Shown: positions 5,634 to 13,185, counted from the first letter of the stretch. The stretch is 13,868 nucleotides of DNA from Blastocatellia bacterium (GCA_023265235.1 JAHFUF010000053.1:1-13868); one strand, 5' to 3'. Notes: a model not told the origin generated them from the sequence alone. Numbers and translations are program-made.

Positions 5634-7208
5634 TTATGGTTTTCGCCAACGACGATGAGGAGCACCATGAGCAATAAATTCGTCTGCTTCAGTTGGCCCC
5701 CAGCTACCTGCGTCATAACTTGGGAAAGTAGCCCTTTCTTCACTCCAAGTATCTAATACTGGGCCAAGTAATTCCCAGCCTTTTTCTACCATATCCCAAC
5801 GAGCAAATAAGGTTGGATCACCTAACATACAATCTAGCAAAAGACGTTCATAAGCTTCTGGAGAATGATGGCCAAATTGTTGACCATATTGGAAATCCAT
5901 ATTTACTTCACGAATATGCATTGCTTGACCAGGCATTTTAGCACCAAATTTTAATGTAATACCTTCATCTGGTTGAACACGAATTACTAATGAGTTTGGC
6001 TCAATACGATCAGCTTTGGTTTGCTTAAATAAAAGATGTGGTACGCGCTTAAATTGGATTGCTACTTCTGAAACACGCTTAGGCATACGTTTACCAGAGC
6101 GAATAAAGAAAGGAACACCTGCCCAACGCCAATTATTAACCATCAAGCGTACCATTGCATAAGTTGGTGCGTCGGACTCTTCATTGTATTGATGTCCTTT
6201 GGATTTGGCATTAAAAGATTTGATTTCTTCTCTAAATCCTGGCACAGGCTTACCATTAGAAGTTCCTGGCCCATATTGTCCACGAACAGCAAAACGTGGT
6301 ACTTCATCATGAGTAAATGGATAGACAGCCATCATTACTTTTTGTTTTTCATCACGAATAGCATTAGCATCTAGTGAAACAGGTGGCTCCATTGCTACTA
6401 GGGAAAAAACTTGCATTAAATGGTTTTGAATCATATCTCGTAAAGCACCTGAGGCTTCATAGTAACCAACTCTATCTCCTGCTCCTACTGCTTCAGCAGC
6501 CGTAATTTGAACATGGTCAATAAAATTACGATTCCAAATAGGCTCAAAAATACCATTAGCAAAACGGAAAACTAAAATATTTTGTACTGTTTCTTTACCT
6601 AAATAATGGTCTATGCGATATACCTGTTCTTCATCAAAAACCGATGCCACTTCACTATTTAACTTAATTGCTGTAGAGAGGTCATAACCAAAAGGTTTTT
6701 CAATAATAATTCGCACCCAACTATCAGGAGTAGAAGCTTTACTTATTCCTGCTGCTCCTAGTTGTTTAACAATTGGAGCATAAAGTTCTGGTGGGGTAGA
6801 AAGATAAAATACTCTGTTGCAAGCTGTACCTTGTTCTCGATCTAGGCTGCTAAGTAATTCTTTTAGTTCTTGATAGGCAGATGGATCAGTTGGATCACCA
6901 GCAACATAAAAAAGTTTTTCAGAGAAACTATTCCAAACGGCTGGATCACCTATTCCACCTTCAGCAAATTCTTTTGTCGCTTCTGTCATCAAGTTGCGAA
7001 AAGCTTGATGATCCATTTTTGTTCGAGTAAAGCCTATCATAGCAAACCCATTAGAAAGTAAATGTTGTTGATATAAGCTATAGAGGGCTGGGGTTAATTT
7101 GCGTTTATTAAGGTCGCCAGAAGCACCAAAGATCACCACCGCACAGGGAGGAGCTTTGCGTTCCATACGCATTTCTTCTCTTAGAGGATTTTCCATTTCA
7201 GGTGTCAT
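5634..7208 (-). CDS. zwf: Glucose-6-phosphate 1-dehydrogenase
   Basis: This 524-residue enzyme oxidises glucose-6-phosphate to 6-phosphogluconolactone with reduction of NADP+. Clear motifs are the dinucleotide-binding GASGDL (28-33), EKPFG (170-174), the signature RIDHYLGKE (198-206) containing substrate-binding residues, and QNHLMQ with the catalytic-base histidine at 263. These positions coincide with the well-studied human enzyme. The length is typical for bacteria. The start is less certain than for its neighbours. The ATG at 7208 (MTPEMENPLR) keeps the ENPLR segment seen in many homologues but has no strong ribosome binding site; ATGs at 7196, 7172 and 7166 are alternatives. It lies 170 nt downstream of gnd and 74 nt upstream of opcA. 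Confidence 0.96.
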   Translation of the reverse strand: MTPEMENPLREEMRMERKAPPCAVVIFGASGDLNKRKLTPALYSLYQQHLLSNGFAMIGFTRTKMDHQAFRNLMTEATKEFAEGGIGDPAVWNSFSEKLFYVAGDPTDPSAYQELKELLSSLDREQGTACNRVFYLSTPPELYAPIVKQLGAAGISKASTPDSWVRIIIEKPFGYDLSTAIKLNSEVASVFDEEQVYRIDHYLGKETVQNILVFRFANGIFEPIWNRNFIDHVQITAAEAVGAGDRVGYYEASGALRDMIQNHLMQVFSLVAMEPPVSLDANAIRDEKQKVMMAVYPFTHDEVPRFAVRGQYGPGTSNGKPVPGFREEIKSFNAKSKGHQYNEESDAPTYAMVRLMVNNWRWAGVPFFIRSGKRMPKRVSEVAIQFKRVPHLLFKQTKADRIEPNSLVIRVQPDEGITLKFGAKMPGQAMHIREVNMDFQYGQQFGHHSPEAYERLLLDCMLGDPTLFARWDMVEKGWELLGPVLDTWSEERATFPSYDAGSWGPTEADEFIAHGAPHRRWRKP

Positions 7209-7378
7209 AAGAAATTTGGCGCACAATCCCAGAATTAGGCTTTTGGGAAAAAGCGCTCTCCTTTGTTAGAATTTTTTTAGGAAAGAAGCCTTTTTAAGAC
7301 ATGCTTAGGTCTACTTTCTTAAGTAATCAGATATGAAACTAGCGGTAAAAATTAGTACTATAAAGCTAAGCGACTAAG

Positions 7379-8806
7379 TTACTCGGCTTTTTTCCTCCAC
7401 TCAGTGTGCATAAATCCGGCTTCTGGTTTGTCAACACGTTCATATGTATGAGCACCAAAGAAGTCTCGTTGAGCTTGTGTTAAGTTTTGTGGTAGGTTGG
7501 CAGAGCGATAACTATCATAATAAGCCAAGCTAGATGCCATTGCTAAACAAGGAACACCTAAAGTCATTGCTGTGGTAACAGCCTTACGCCAATTTGCTTG
7601 AGAACTACTTACTGCATCACGGAAATCTGGGTCTAGTAGAAGGTTAGGTAAATCGGCACGGCGATGATAGGCTTGTTTAATCTTATCCAAGAATTGGGCA
7701 CGGATAATACAACCACCTTTCCAAATACGACTAATTTCGCCTAGGTTTAATTCCCAGTGATTATTATCTGAAGCGGTTTTAATTAATGCCATACCTTGAG
7801 CATAAGAGCAGATCTTGGAAGCATAAAGAGCATCATGAATTGCAGCAACAAAAGCTGCTTTATCTCCATCATAATGAGCATCTTGTGGGCCAGCCAAAGT
7901 TGTAGAAGCTTCGATACGTTGTGTTTTAAGTCCAGACATCATACGGGCAGCAAGTGCTGATTCAATAGTAGGGATTGCTACACCAAGGTCAAGAGCTACT
8001 TTTGAAGTCCAAAGACCTGTACCCTTTTGACCTGCTTTATCCATAATAAAATCTACTAGTGGTTTGTTTGTTTCTGGGTCAACATATTTAAGTATTTCGC
8101 CAGTAATTTCAACTAAAAACGAACTAAGTAAACCTTTATTCCATTCAACAAACACATCACTAATTTCGCCAGCAGACATACCCAAACAACGGCGCATCAT
8201 GTCATAGGCTTCTGCAATTAGTTGCATATCGCCATATTCAATACCATTATGAACCATTTTGACAAAGTGTCCTGAACCTTCAGGGCCAATATATGTGACA
8301 CATGAGCCATCATCAACTTTAGCAGCAATTGCTTCCCAAATAGGTTCTAGGCTTGCGTAAGCTTCTTTGTCGCCACCAGGCATTAGGGATGGCCCCCAGA
8401 GCGCGCCCTCTTCACCACCAGACACTCCAGAACCAATAAAATGTAGCCCATCTGCATTTAGTTCGCGTGTACGTCTTTCTGTGTCTTGATACCAGGAGTT
8501 ACCGCCATCAATGAGGATATCTCCCTTTTCTAGATAGGGTTTAAGCTGTGCTACAGTCCAATCTACTGCTTCACCAGCTTTTACTAGCATAATAATCTTA
8601 CGAGGTCTTTCAATAGCTTTAACAAAATCTTCTACCGATGTACACCCAACAAAATTTTTGCCCTTGGCCCGCGTTTCTAGTAGGGTGTTTACTTTCTTTG
8701 GATCACGATTCCAAACAGCAATAGGAAACCCATTGCGTTCAATATTAAGTGCTAAGTTTTCACCCATTACTGCTAGGCCAATAAGACCAATTTTAGCTTG
8801 CGCCAT
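7379..8806 (-). CDS. gnd: 6-phosphogluconate dehydrogenase, decarboxylating
   Basis: This 475-residue cytoplasmic enzyme converts 6-phosphogluconate to ribulose-5-phosphate and CO2 with reduction of NADP+. The N-terminal Rossmann motif is GLIGLAVMGENLALN (7-21). The NRD at 33-35 matches the position of the NADP-preferring NRT/NRS motif. The substrate region is GSGVSGGEEGA (125-135) with GPSLMPGG (138-145). HFVKMVHNGIEYGD (180-193) holds catalytic Lys183 and Glu190, at the canonical numbering of the long dimeric form. The C terminus FFGAHTYERVD...HTEW is also diagnostic. The start at 8806 has TAGGAGG 7 nt upstream. It is first in the minus-strand pentose-phosphate cluster and has the best promoter candidate of that cluster. 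Confidence 0.97.
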   Translation of the reverse strand: MAQAKIGLIGLAVMGENLALNIERNGFPIAVWNRDPKKVNTLLETRAKGKNFVGCTSVEDFVKAIERPRKIIMLVKAGEAVDWTVAQLKPYLEKGDILIDGGNSWYQDTERRTRELNADGLHFIGSGVSGGEEGALWGPSLMPGGDKEAYASLEPIWEAIAAKVDDGSCVTYIGPEGSGHFVKMVHNGIEYGDMQLIAEAYDMMRRCLGMSAGEISDVFVEWNKGLLSSFLVEITGEILKYVDPETNKPLVDFIMDKAGQKGTGLWTSKVALDLGVAIPTIESALAARMMSGLKTQRIEASTTLAGPQDAHYDGDKAAFVAAIHDALYASKICSYAQGMALIKTASDNNHWELNLGEISRIWKGGCIIRAQFLDKIKQAYHRRADLPNLLLDPDFRDAVSSSQANWRKAVTTAMTLGVPCLAMASSLAYYDSYRSANLPQNLTQAQRDFFGAHTYERVDKPEAGFMHTEWRKKAE

Positions 8807-8880
8807 AAACTATCCTCCTAAAGATTTCTATGTATGTGATTTTTGAAAAATTTGATATAAAAATTGCTGCCGAGGCCGCA

Positions 8881-8909
8881 ATCGTATCTAAACTAGATAA
8901 CTATTACAA
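8881..8909 (-). promoter_or_regulatory. Candidate promoter for the gnd-zwf-opcA-pgl cluster
   Basis: On the minus strand TTGTAA (8909-8904) and TACGAT (8886-8881) are separated by 17 bp, about 75 nt upstream of the gnd start. Both hexamers are partial matches to the sigma-70 consensus. No obvious operator palindrome overlaps it. Confidence 0.4.
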
Positions 8910-8972
8910 GCTCTTTATGCACACATTTTGAGCATTTTTCCGTACTAGCTTCTTTTGGATAAAATTCTTATT

Positions 8973-9006
8973 TAGTACCTACGTACTTGCCCTAGTTTTG
9001 GTACTA
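8973..9006. other. Inverted repeat between adenosyltransferase gene and gnd
   Basis: TAGTACC (8973-8979) is repeated inversely as GGTACTA (9000-9006) with a 20-base spacer, just after the adenosyltransferase stop codon on the minus strand. The arm is too short and lacks a T-run to be a convincing terminator. It could be an operator for the gnd cluster or chance. Confidence 0.3.
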
Positions 9007-9009
9007 TTT

Positions 9010-9567
9010 CTAGGACGAGCGAGCAGAAAAATTAGCAGAATTTTCCCCTACTCCTTTACGCCTATTTATTTCTCGTGCCAGCACAAAAAATAAATCAGAC
9101 AAACGGTTAAGATAAGCTATTATTAAAGGATTAATCTCTTGTATTTCACCTAGTGCTACTACACGACGTTCTGCCCTACGAGATACTGTGCGAGCAATAT
9201 GCATTAATGCTCCTGACTCACAACCTCCAGGCAAAATAAATTCTTTTAACGCAGGAAGATTTTCTAAATAAAGGTCTGCCCAGTTTTCTAATGTGTCAAT
9301 AGCTAGTTGTTGAACTCTTGGAACATTGATTGAAATTGGACTAGCCAAATCCGCACCTAAGGTAAAGAGGTCATTTTGAATTATGGCGAGTACTCCATCA
9401 AGCTCTTGATCAGCTAAATTAACCCTTACTAGCCCTAGCAATGAGTTTAATTCGTCAACATCTCCATAAGCATCAACTCGTATATCAGCTTTACTAACAC
9501 GGCTACCATCAACTAAGCCTGTTGTTCCTTTATCGCCTGTACGAGTATAAACTCTAGTAATACGCAT
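9010..9567 (-). CDS. ATP:cob(I)alamin adenosyltransferase, PduO type
   Basis: This 185-residue cytoplasmic enzyme transfers the adenosyl group from ATP to cob(I)alamin, making coenzyme B12. Family motifs are the N-terminal ATP-binding TRTGDKGTTGL (8-18), DAYGDVDELNSLLG (32-45), FILPGG (110-115), ARTVSRRAERRV (125-136), and NRLSDLFFVLAR (154-165), which lines the active site. The length is typical. I chose the ATG at 9567 (MRITRVYTRTG) because AAGGA lies about 10 nt upstream; a longer in-frame ORF reaches back into the upstream gene. That upstream gene ends 13 nt before this start, and its stop codon overlaps the ribosome binding site, so the two are probably translated from one mRNA. No B12-dependent enzyme is encoded in the window. 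Confidence 0.93.
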   Translation of the reverse strand: MRITRVYTRTGDKGTTGLVDGSRVSKADIRVDAYGDVDELNSLLGLVRVNLADQELDGVLAIIQNDLFTLGADLASPISINVPRVQQLAIDTLENWADLYLENLPALKEFILPGGCESGALMHIARTVSRRAERRVVALGEIQEINPLIIAYLNRLSDLFFVLAREINRRKGVGENSANFSARSS

Positions 9568-9580
9568 AAATTTTTTATCC

Positions 9581-9922
9581 TTAAGCTTGAATATAGATCC
9601 GAATATGAGTAAGAGAATTTTCACAAGCAGCTAGCACTGTCACAGTTTCTTGTTCTTTTGGGTGAAAACTTACTGAACCACGATCAGCTAATTGATTAGA
9701 AGCAAAAAGCTGCCAACCTCGTTGAGAAAATGTTTCTTGATAAAAAGATAGTACTTCTTGCCAAGAATCATTGCTAACCATTTCTAATATTTGAATGCCT
9801 TTAGGAGCTTTTTCTGTAGGGATTGGCCTTGAATTAGGATAACCAGGTATATTTAACTCTTGAGATTTACTCTTAAGAGTATTTTCTTCAGATATATGAG
9901 AAGTTTTAATTTGTTTTACCAT
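9581..9922 (-). CDS. Hypothetical protein (113 aa), coupled to the adenosyltransferase gene
   Basis: I do not recognise this protein. Its first 25 or so residues are polar and probably disordered. They are followed by a proline-containing segment (IPGYPNSRPIPTEKAPKG, 25-42) and a compact alpha/beta part with DSWQEVLSFYQETFSQRGW (52-70), then strands ending in RIYIQA. The pattern of a short strand, then a helix ending in RGW, then more strands resembles small domains in which a helix is followed by comparison or binding strands, but no function follows. There is no signal peptide and no membrane helix; one cysteine is present. The start at 9922 has only a weak GAG upstream. The 13-nt gap to the adenosyltransferase gene and stop-codon overlap with its ribosome binding site argue that it is real and co-expressed. 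Confidence 0.75.
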   Translation of the reverse strand: MVKQIKTSHISEENTLKSKSQELNIPGYPNSRPIPTEKAPKGIQILEMVSNDSWQEVLSFYQETFSQRGWQLFASNQLADRGSVSFHPKEQETVTVLAACENSLTHIRIYIQA

Positions 9923-9966
9923 TGTCTCAAAATAGAAACTTTAATTAGATTTAGAAACCAGATCGA

Positions 9967-9995
9967 AACTTATAAAAATTTTGCTAAAAAGTCAA
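9967..9995 (-). promoter_or_regulatory. Candidate promoter for the hypothetical-adenosyltransferase pair
   Basis: On the minus strand TTGACT (9995-9990) and TAAGTT (9972-9967) are 17 bp apart, about 45 nt upstream of the start at 9922. The -35 is near consensus. No B12 riboswitch-like element is apparent between it and the gene. Confidence 0.45.
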
Positions 9996-10023
9996 CCTAT
10001 GGCTAAACAATTACTCCTAAAAT

Positions 10024-10044
10024 AACCCTGTCTCTACCAGGGTT
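10024..10044. terminator. Free-standing 7-bp hairpin in a divergent intergenic region
   Basis: AACCCTG pairs perfectly with CAGGGTT around TCTCTAC, and the plus strand continues TTC after four T residues. No annotated gene ends here: it lies between two divergent genes. If it is a terminator it must end an unannotated short transcript, or attenuate the leader of one neighbour. Otherwise it may be an operator. Confidence 0.35.
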
Positions 10045-10101
10045 TTCAGACTAATATAAATATATAATATTACTAGTAATAAATTCTAAGACAAATACTA
10101 A

Positions 10102-10129
10102 TTGACAAGAAAAATCACACTGATAACAT
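10102..10129 (+). promoter_or_regulatory. Candidate promoter for the small zinc-ribbon gene
   Basis: A perfect -35 TTGACA (10102-10107) is followed after 16 bp by TAACAT (10124-10129). Transcription would start near 10136 and the three 11-bp repeats would lie just downstream, in the leader, about 60 nt before the gene. A TATAAA at 10216-10221 could be an alternative -10 but has no good -35. Confidence 0.45.
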
Positions 10130-10144
10130 AGTTAAACGTTAACA

Positions 10145-10177
10145 AATTTTTAATGAATTTTTAATGAATTTTTAACG
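10145..10177 (+). repeat. Three 11-bp direct repeats, possible response-regulator binding array
   Basis: AATTTTTAATG occurs at 10145-10155 and 10156-10166, followed by AATTTTTAACG at 10167-10177: three contiguous units with a single mismatch. Exact 11-bp spacing, one helical turn, is how OmpR/PhoB-family response regulators bind. The A/T-rich composition makes chance slippage an alternative. Confidence 0.85.
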
Positions 10178-10237
10178 AGTCAAATCTCTAGCCCTCAATC
10201 TTAAAATTTCTGATTTATAAATAATAAAGAGGGATTT

Positions 10238-10435
10238 ATGCAATCAACTCAACCCATAGAAGTATTTATTATAGTATGTGCTTGGTGCGATCAAGTGTTA
10301 AATGGCAAATCAGCCCCTAATAGTTCTCGAAAAACCCATACTATCTGTCAAAAATGTTTAGATAAATTGCGCCAAGAGATCGGTACTGTCCACAAAAAAC
10401 CCAGTGTTGAAACACACGCTTCTATTATTGGTTAA
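10238..10435 (+). CDS. Small zinc-ribbon-like protein (65 aa)
   Basis: This 65-residue protein has two CX2C pairs, CAWC (14-17) and CQKC (37-40), with His34 just before the second pair. The pattern matches treble-clef or ribbon modules (CAWC...SHGICPxC) that occur alone or attached to signalling proteins, in which the cysteines hold one zinc. The remainder is short and polar, with no membrane segment or signal peptide. GAGGG lies 6 nt upstream of the ATG, a good ribosome binding site. A promoter and an array of 11-bp repeats lie upstream. The gene stands alone between divergent and spaced neighbours. The zinc-binding call rests on cysteine spacing only; the role is unknown. Confidence 0.72.
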   Translation: MQSTQPIEVFIIVCAWCDQVLNGKSAPNSSRKTHTICQKCLDKLRQEIGTVHKKPSVETHASIIG

Positions 10436-10540
10436 TTGTCTTTATAAAAACCTACGATTTACCTGGTCTAACCCTAATTGGCTTTTTCTAAACAGCTTGT
10501 TTTAGTAGCTATACTGGCAACACTCCCTACTTAAGTAAAA

Positions 10541-10565
10541 CCTAATAAAACCTAATAAAACCTAA
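10541..10565 (+). repeat. 10-bp tandem repeat upstream of egtB
   Basis: CCTAATAAAA occurs twice in tandem (10541-10560), followed by CCTAA and preceded by a partial TAAAA. It is a short slippage-type repeat about 130 nt upstream of the egtB start. A weak -10-like TATAGA is at 10608-10613; I find no convincing -35. Confidence 0.7.
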
Positions 10566-10690
10566 AACGTTGTTTTGTGGCTTCAACAGCAACAAAAATT
10601 GTACTAGTATAGAATTTTAATTTTGTGCTTCCTTAGTCAATTTTTATCACCATAGTATTTTTCCACACTAATTTGTTTGGAGAAGAATTT

Positions 10691-11998
10691 ATGTTAAATA
10701 AAGCAGAAACACTAAAAACAACCTATAAATCTGTTCGTGGTCAAACAATGCAAATTGTTAAGCCATTAGAAATAGAGGACTATGTTATTCAAACTGCTCC
10801 ATTTATGAGTCCTCCTCGTTGGCATATTGGACATACTTCTTGGTTTTTTGAAATGCTGCTAAAAGAATACCAACCTAACTATCAAGTTTATTCTGAGGAT
10901 TATCTTTTTTATTTCAATTCTTATTATGACAAATTTGGTATGCGCATTGAACGTGCTAGACGTGGTACTAAATCACGTCCAACTGTGCGTGAGACAGTGG
11001 TTTATCGTAATCATATTGATGAGCTTATGTTAAAGTTTTTAGATCAGCTAGCAAACCACCCTAAGCGTAATGACATTTTGGAATTAATTCAACTTGGACT
11101 TGAGCATGAAATGCAACACCAAGAACTTTTGGTTTATGATATAAAACATTTGCTTTGTGATATTTACCAAGTCCCTGGTAATCGCCCTCCCCTAGTTGAG
11201 CACCAAAAAGTAACAGGTATGACTGAAATTGAAGGTGGGTTGTTTTGGCTTGGCTGTAAAGAAACTAGTGGGTTTGCTTTTGATAATGAACGCCCTAGGC
11301 ATCAAATCTACTTACAAGATTTTGCTATTGACCGAGCAATGGTTAGCAGTGGTGAGTTTCTAGAATTTATCCTAGCAGGAGGTTATCAAGATCCTTCTTG
11401 GTGGTATGCTGAAGGGTGGAACATAGTAAATCAAGAAAAGTGGCAAGCACCTCTTTATTGGGAATTTATAGACAATACTTGGTATATACGAGACTTCCAT
11501 GGATTACATAAGGTGTTAGGTAAAGCAAATTACCCTGTATCACATGTTAGTTTTCATGAAGCTTCAGCATTTGCTAAATGGGTTGGAAAACGTCTACCTT
11601 CGGAAGCAGAATGGGAAAAAGCAGCCTGTTTTGATCAAAAAGAAAATCAGCTATTTCCCTGGGGAAACACCCTACCAGATAGCACAAAAGCAAACCTTTT
11701 TGAAGATAATCGTTGGGATGTAACACCTATTGGAGCTTTTTTATCAGGAGCTAGCTTTTATGGCTGCCACCAAATGATAGGAGATCTTTGGGAATGGACT
11801 ACCTCTGATTATGTTCCTTATCCAGGGTTTAAGCCTTATTTTAATGAATATACTGACAAATGGTTTGTTAGCCAAAAAGTTTTACGTGGTGGATCATATG
11901 CTACGCCACAAAACCATATTCGTACAACTTATCGTAATTATTTTTACCCACAAGAAAGATGGGTTTTAGCAGGCTTTCGATGTGCTAAAACTCTATAG
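10691..11998 (+). CDS. egtB: Ergothioneine biosynthesis protein EgtB (iron-dependent sulfoxide synthase)
   Basis: This 435-residue cytoplasmic non-haem iron enzyme uses O2 to join a thiol donor to trimethylhistidine (hercynine), forming the C-S bond of ergothioneine. The N-terminal DinB-like domain carries the iron ligands, probably His48 in WHIGHTSWFFE and His139/His143 in EHEMQHQEL. The C-terminal formylglycine-generating-enzyme-like domain (about 180-435) shows DNERPRH, VSHVSFHEA (283-291), RLPSEAEWE (302-310), GDLWEWT (364-370), VLRGGSYAT (397-405) and GFRCAK near the end. The length fits EgtB. The ATG at 10691 is preferred because GGAG lies 8 nt upstream; an upstream in-frame ATG at 10673 overlaps it. 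The partner methyltransferase EgtD is not in the window. Whether the donor is cysteine or gamma-glutamylcysteine cannot be decided by eye. Confidence 0.92.
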   Translation: MLNKAETLKTTYKSVRGQTMQIVKPLEIEDYVIQTAPFMSPPRWHIGHTSWFFEMLLKEYQPNYQVYSEDYLFYFNSYYDKFGMRIERARRGTKSRPTVRETVVYRNHIDELMLKFLDQLANHPKRNDILELIQLGLEHEMQHQELLVYDIKHLLCDIYQVPGNRPPLVEHQKVTGMTEIEGGLFWLGCKETSGFAFDNERPRHQIYLQDFAIDRAMVSSGEFLEFILAGGYQDPSWWYAEGWNIVNQEKWQAPLYWEFIDNTWYIRDFHGLHKVLGKANYPVSHVSFHEASAFAKWVGKRLPSEAEWEKAACFDQKENQLFPWGNTLPDSTKANLFEDNRWDVTPIGAFLSGASFYGCHQMIGDLWEWTTSDYVPYPGFKPYFNEYTDKWFVSQKVLRGGSYATPQNHIRTTYRNYFYPQERWVLAGFRCAKTL

Positions 11999-11999
11999 T

Positions 12000-12518
12000 T
12001 TAAGCGTCTGCACCTATTTTTAATAACTTCCGTATTTTTATAGGTAATCGAATGCCTAGAATTTTTCCTAGTGGTTCAGGAGCAAAAGAGAAAGAACATT
12101 TATTTGGAGCAATAGCGCGTTGAATTTCCTCTAAGTCCCAAGGATCCAGAGGAAAAGCCACACAAACCTTAGGAGCGTGTTTAGTAAGATAAATGGTGCA
12201 CTGTCCTTTACCATCAGGCAATTCTTTTAAGAAAGGACAATTAAAATTTACCCTACAACAATGTCCACAATTATTACAACTACCTTCTAAGCGTGTTTTT
12301 ATTCGGTCTCGATAACTTTGTGGTGCAATAAAAGCCATAAAAAACCGGCGCGTGCTGGCCAAAGAATGTTTAGAACGCCAAATATAAATTGCAGTATAGA
12401 AAGTTATTTTTAATTTTTGTTGATAAATCCAAAATGTACTTGGAATTATTTCTGGCGGTTTGATAGGAGCAACTTCTTTGTGCCGTTTAGACTTCAACTG
12501 GATTAACTGCTGAGACAT
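12000..12518 (-). CDS. YkgJ-family cysteine-cluster protein
   Basis: This 172-residue protein has a cysteine cluster typical of the YkgJ/UPF0153 family, thought to bind zinc or an iron-sulfur cluster. The cluster is CNNCGHCC (81-88), Cys94 in NCPFL, Cys107 in GQCTIY, Cys119 in VCVAFPLDPWDL and a further Cys141. The central HCCR...CPFL...CTIY...FPLDP order is the family hallmark. The first 75 residues are basic and aromatic, with a region around 38-50 that is moderately hydrophobic but too short for a confident membrane helix. AAGGAG lies 12 nt upstream of the start, a longer than usual spacing. The gene converges on egtB, with one base between the two stop codons. The biochemical role of the family is unclear. 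Confidence 0.85.
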   Translation of the reverse strand: MSQQLIQLKSKRHKEVAPIKPPEIIPSTFWIYQQKLKITFYTAIYIWRSKHSLASTRRFFMAFIAPQSYRDRIKTRLEGSCNNCGHCCRVNFNCPFLKELPDGKGQCTIYLTKHAPKVCVAFPLDPWDLEEIQRAIAPNKCSFSFAPEPLGKILGIRLPIKIRKLLKIGADA

Positions 12519-12694
12519 TCTAAATTTTGCTCCTTAAACTTATTGTTAGTAGAAGATTGATGCTAAGGAAGGATAGAATGCTAATTTATACCGTAAAATA
12601 AATAGTTTTGACTAGACTTCTATGCATTCTCTTGCCTAAGCATATTTAGAGTTAACTATTATAATTCTAGTTACCAAAGACATGTTTTTAGCCT

Positions 12695-12723
12695 TTGCAT
12701 AATTATTATTAAAAAGCTAAATT
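12695..12723 (+). promoter_or_regulatory. Candidate promoter for the hypothetical gene at 12775
   Basis: TTGCAT (12695-12700) and TAAATT (12718-12723) are 17 bp apart, about 50 nt upstream of the ATG. The rest of the 256-nt divergent gap to the YkgJ-family gene is A/T-rich with no other recognised site. Confidence 0.35.
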
Positions 12724-12774
12724 ATCACTTAAAAACTTTTAGAACCTTTTGTTATAGGAAAGCAATTAATTTCT

Positions 12775-13140
12775 ATGTCTAGAATGTATGCAATGAAGCG
12801 TGCTAATGGTCAGTTTTTTACAATTTTACCTAATCGTATAGCCCTTTGGACAAATCAAGATCTCCTTGAGATATCTCGCGCTCATAATCGAGAACTAGAT
12901 CTTTATCAACAAGTTTTAATAACAGATAGGTTATCAAAAGAAATTAAAGACCAATTTACTATTCAAGGGAACTGCATAGTTTGGTCAGTTGAGCCAAAAA
13001 CTTCTCAAGCCCTTTTAACTGAAGGACGTTTATTAGATTGGGCTGAAGTAGAAAAATTAAGAAACCAACCTGATCCTGAACCAGCTAAAGATGAATCTCC
13101 AAAGGTTCGCGCCACTATTCAGGAATTTCAATTTACTTAA
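12775..13140 (+). CDS. Hypothetical protein (121 aa)
   Basis: I do not recognise this protein. The 121 residues are soluble-looking: alternating short strands and helices in the first 95 (QFFTILPNRIALWTNQDLLE, then a basic/acidic helix around SRAHNREL, then FTIQGNCIVWSVE), followed by a charged proline-rich linker (NQPDPEPAKDESPK) and a short tail. There is one cysteine, no signal peptide and no membrane segment. AGGAAA lies about 13 nt upstream of the ATG at 12775; an in-frame ATG at 12784 is an alternative start. Codon use looks like that of the neighbours. A 6-bp hairpin overlaps its stop codon, and a membrane-protein gene follows 73 nt later on the same strand. Function is unknown. Confidence 0.7.
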   Translation: MSRMYAMKRANGQFFTILPNRIALWTNQDLLEISRAHNRELDLYQQVLITDRLSKEIKDQFTIQGNCIVWSVEPKTSQALLTEGRLLDWAEVEKLRNQPDPEPAKDESPKVRATIQEFQFT

Positions 13141-13157
13141 GCCTGTGGATTAGGCTT
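13139..13157 (+). terminator. Short hairpin overlapping the stop codon of the 121-aa gene
   Basis: AAGCCT (13139-13144) pairs with AGGCTT (13152-13157) around GTGGATT. No T-run follows, so it is at best a weak terminator or an mRNA 3'-end structure. Confidence 0.3.
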
Positions 13158-13185
13158 GAAATACTTATAACTTAAACGATTAAAT
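13156..13185 (+). promoter_or_regulatory. Weak promoter candidate for the membrane-protein gene
   Basis: TTGAAA (13156-13161) and TTAAAT (13180-13185) are 18 bp apart, about 30 nt upstream of the ATG at 13214. In A/T-rich DNA such matches are common. Confidence 0.25.

Noticed and set aside
9568..9624. 19-codon N-terminal extension of the adenosyltransferase
   Set aside because: It overlaps the upstream gene, and the ATG at 9567 has a good ribosome binding site and starts directly at the conserved N terminus.
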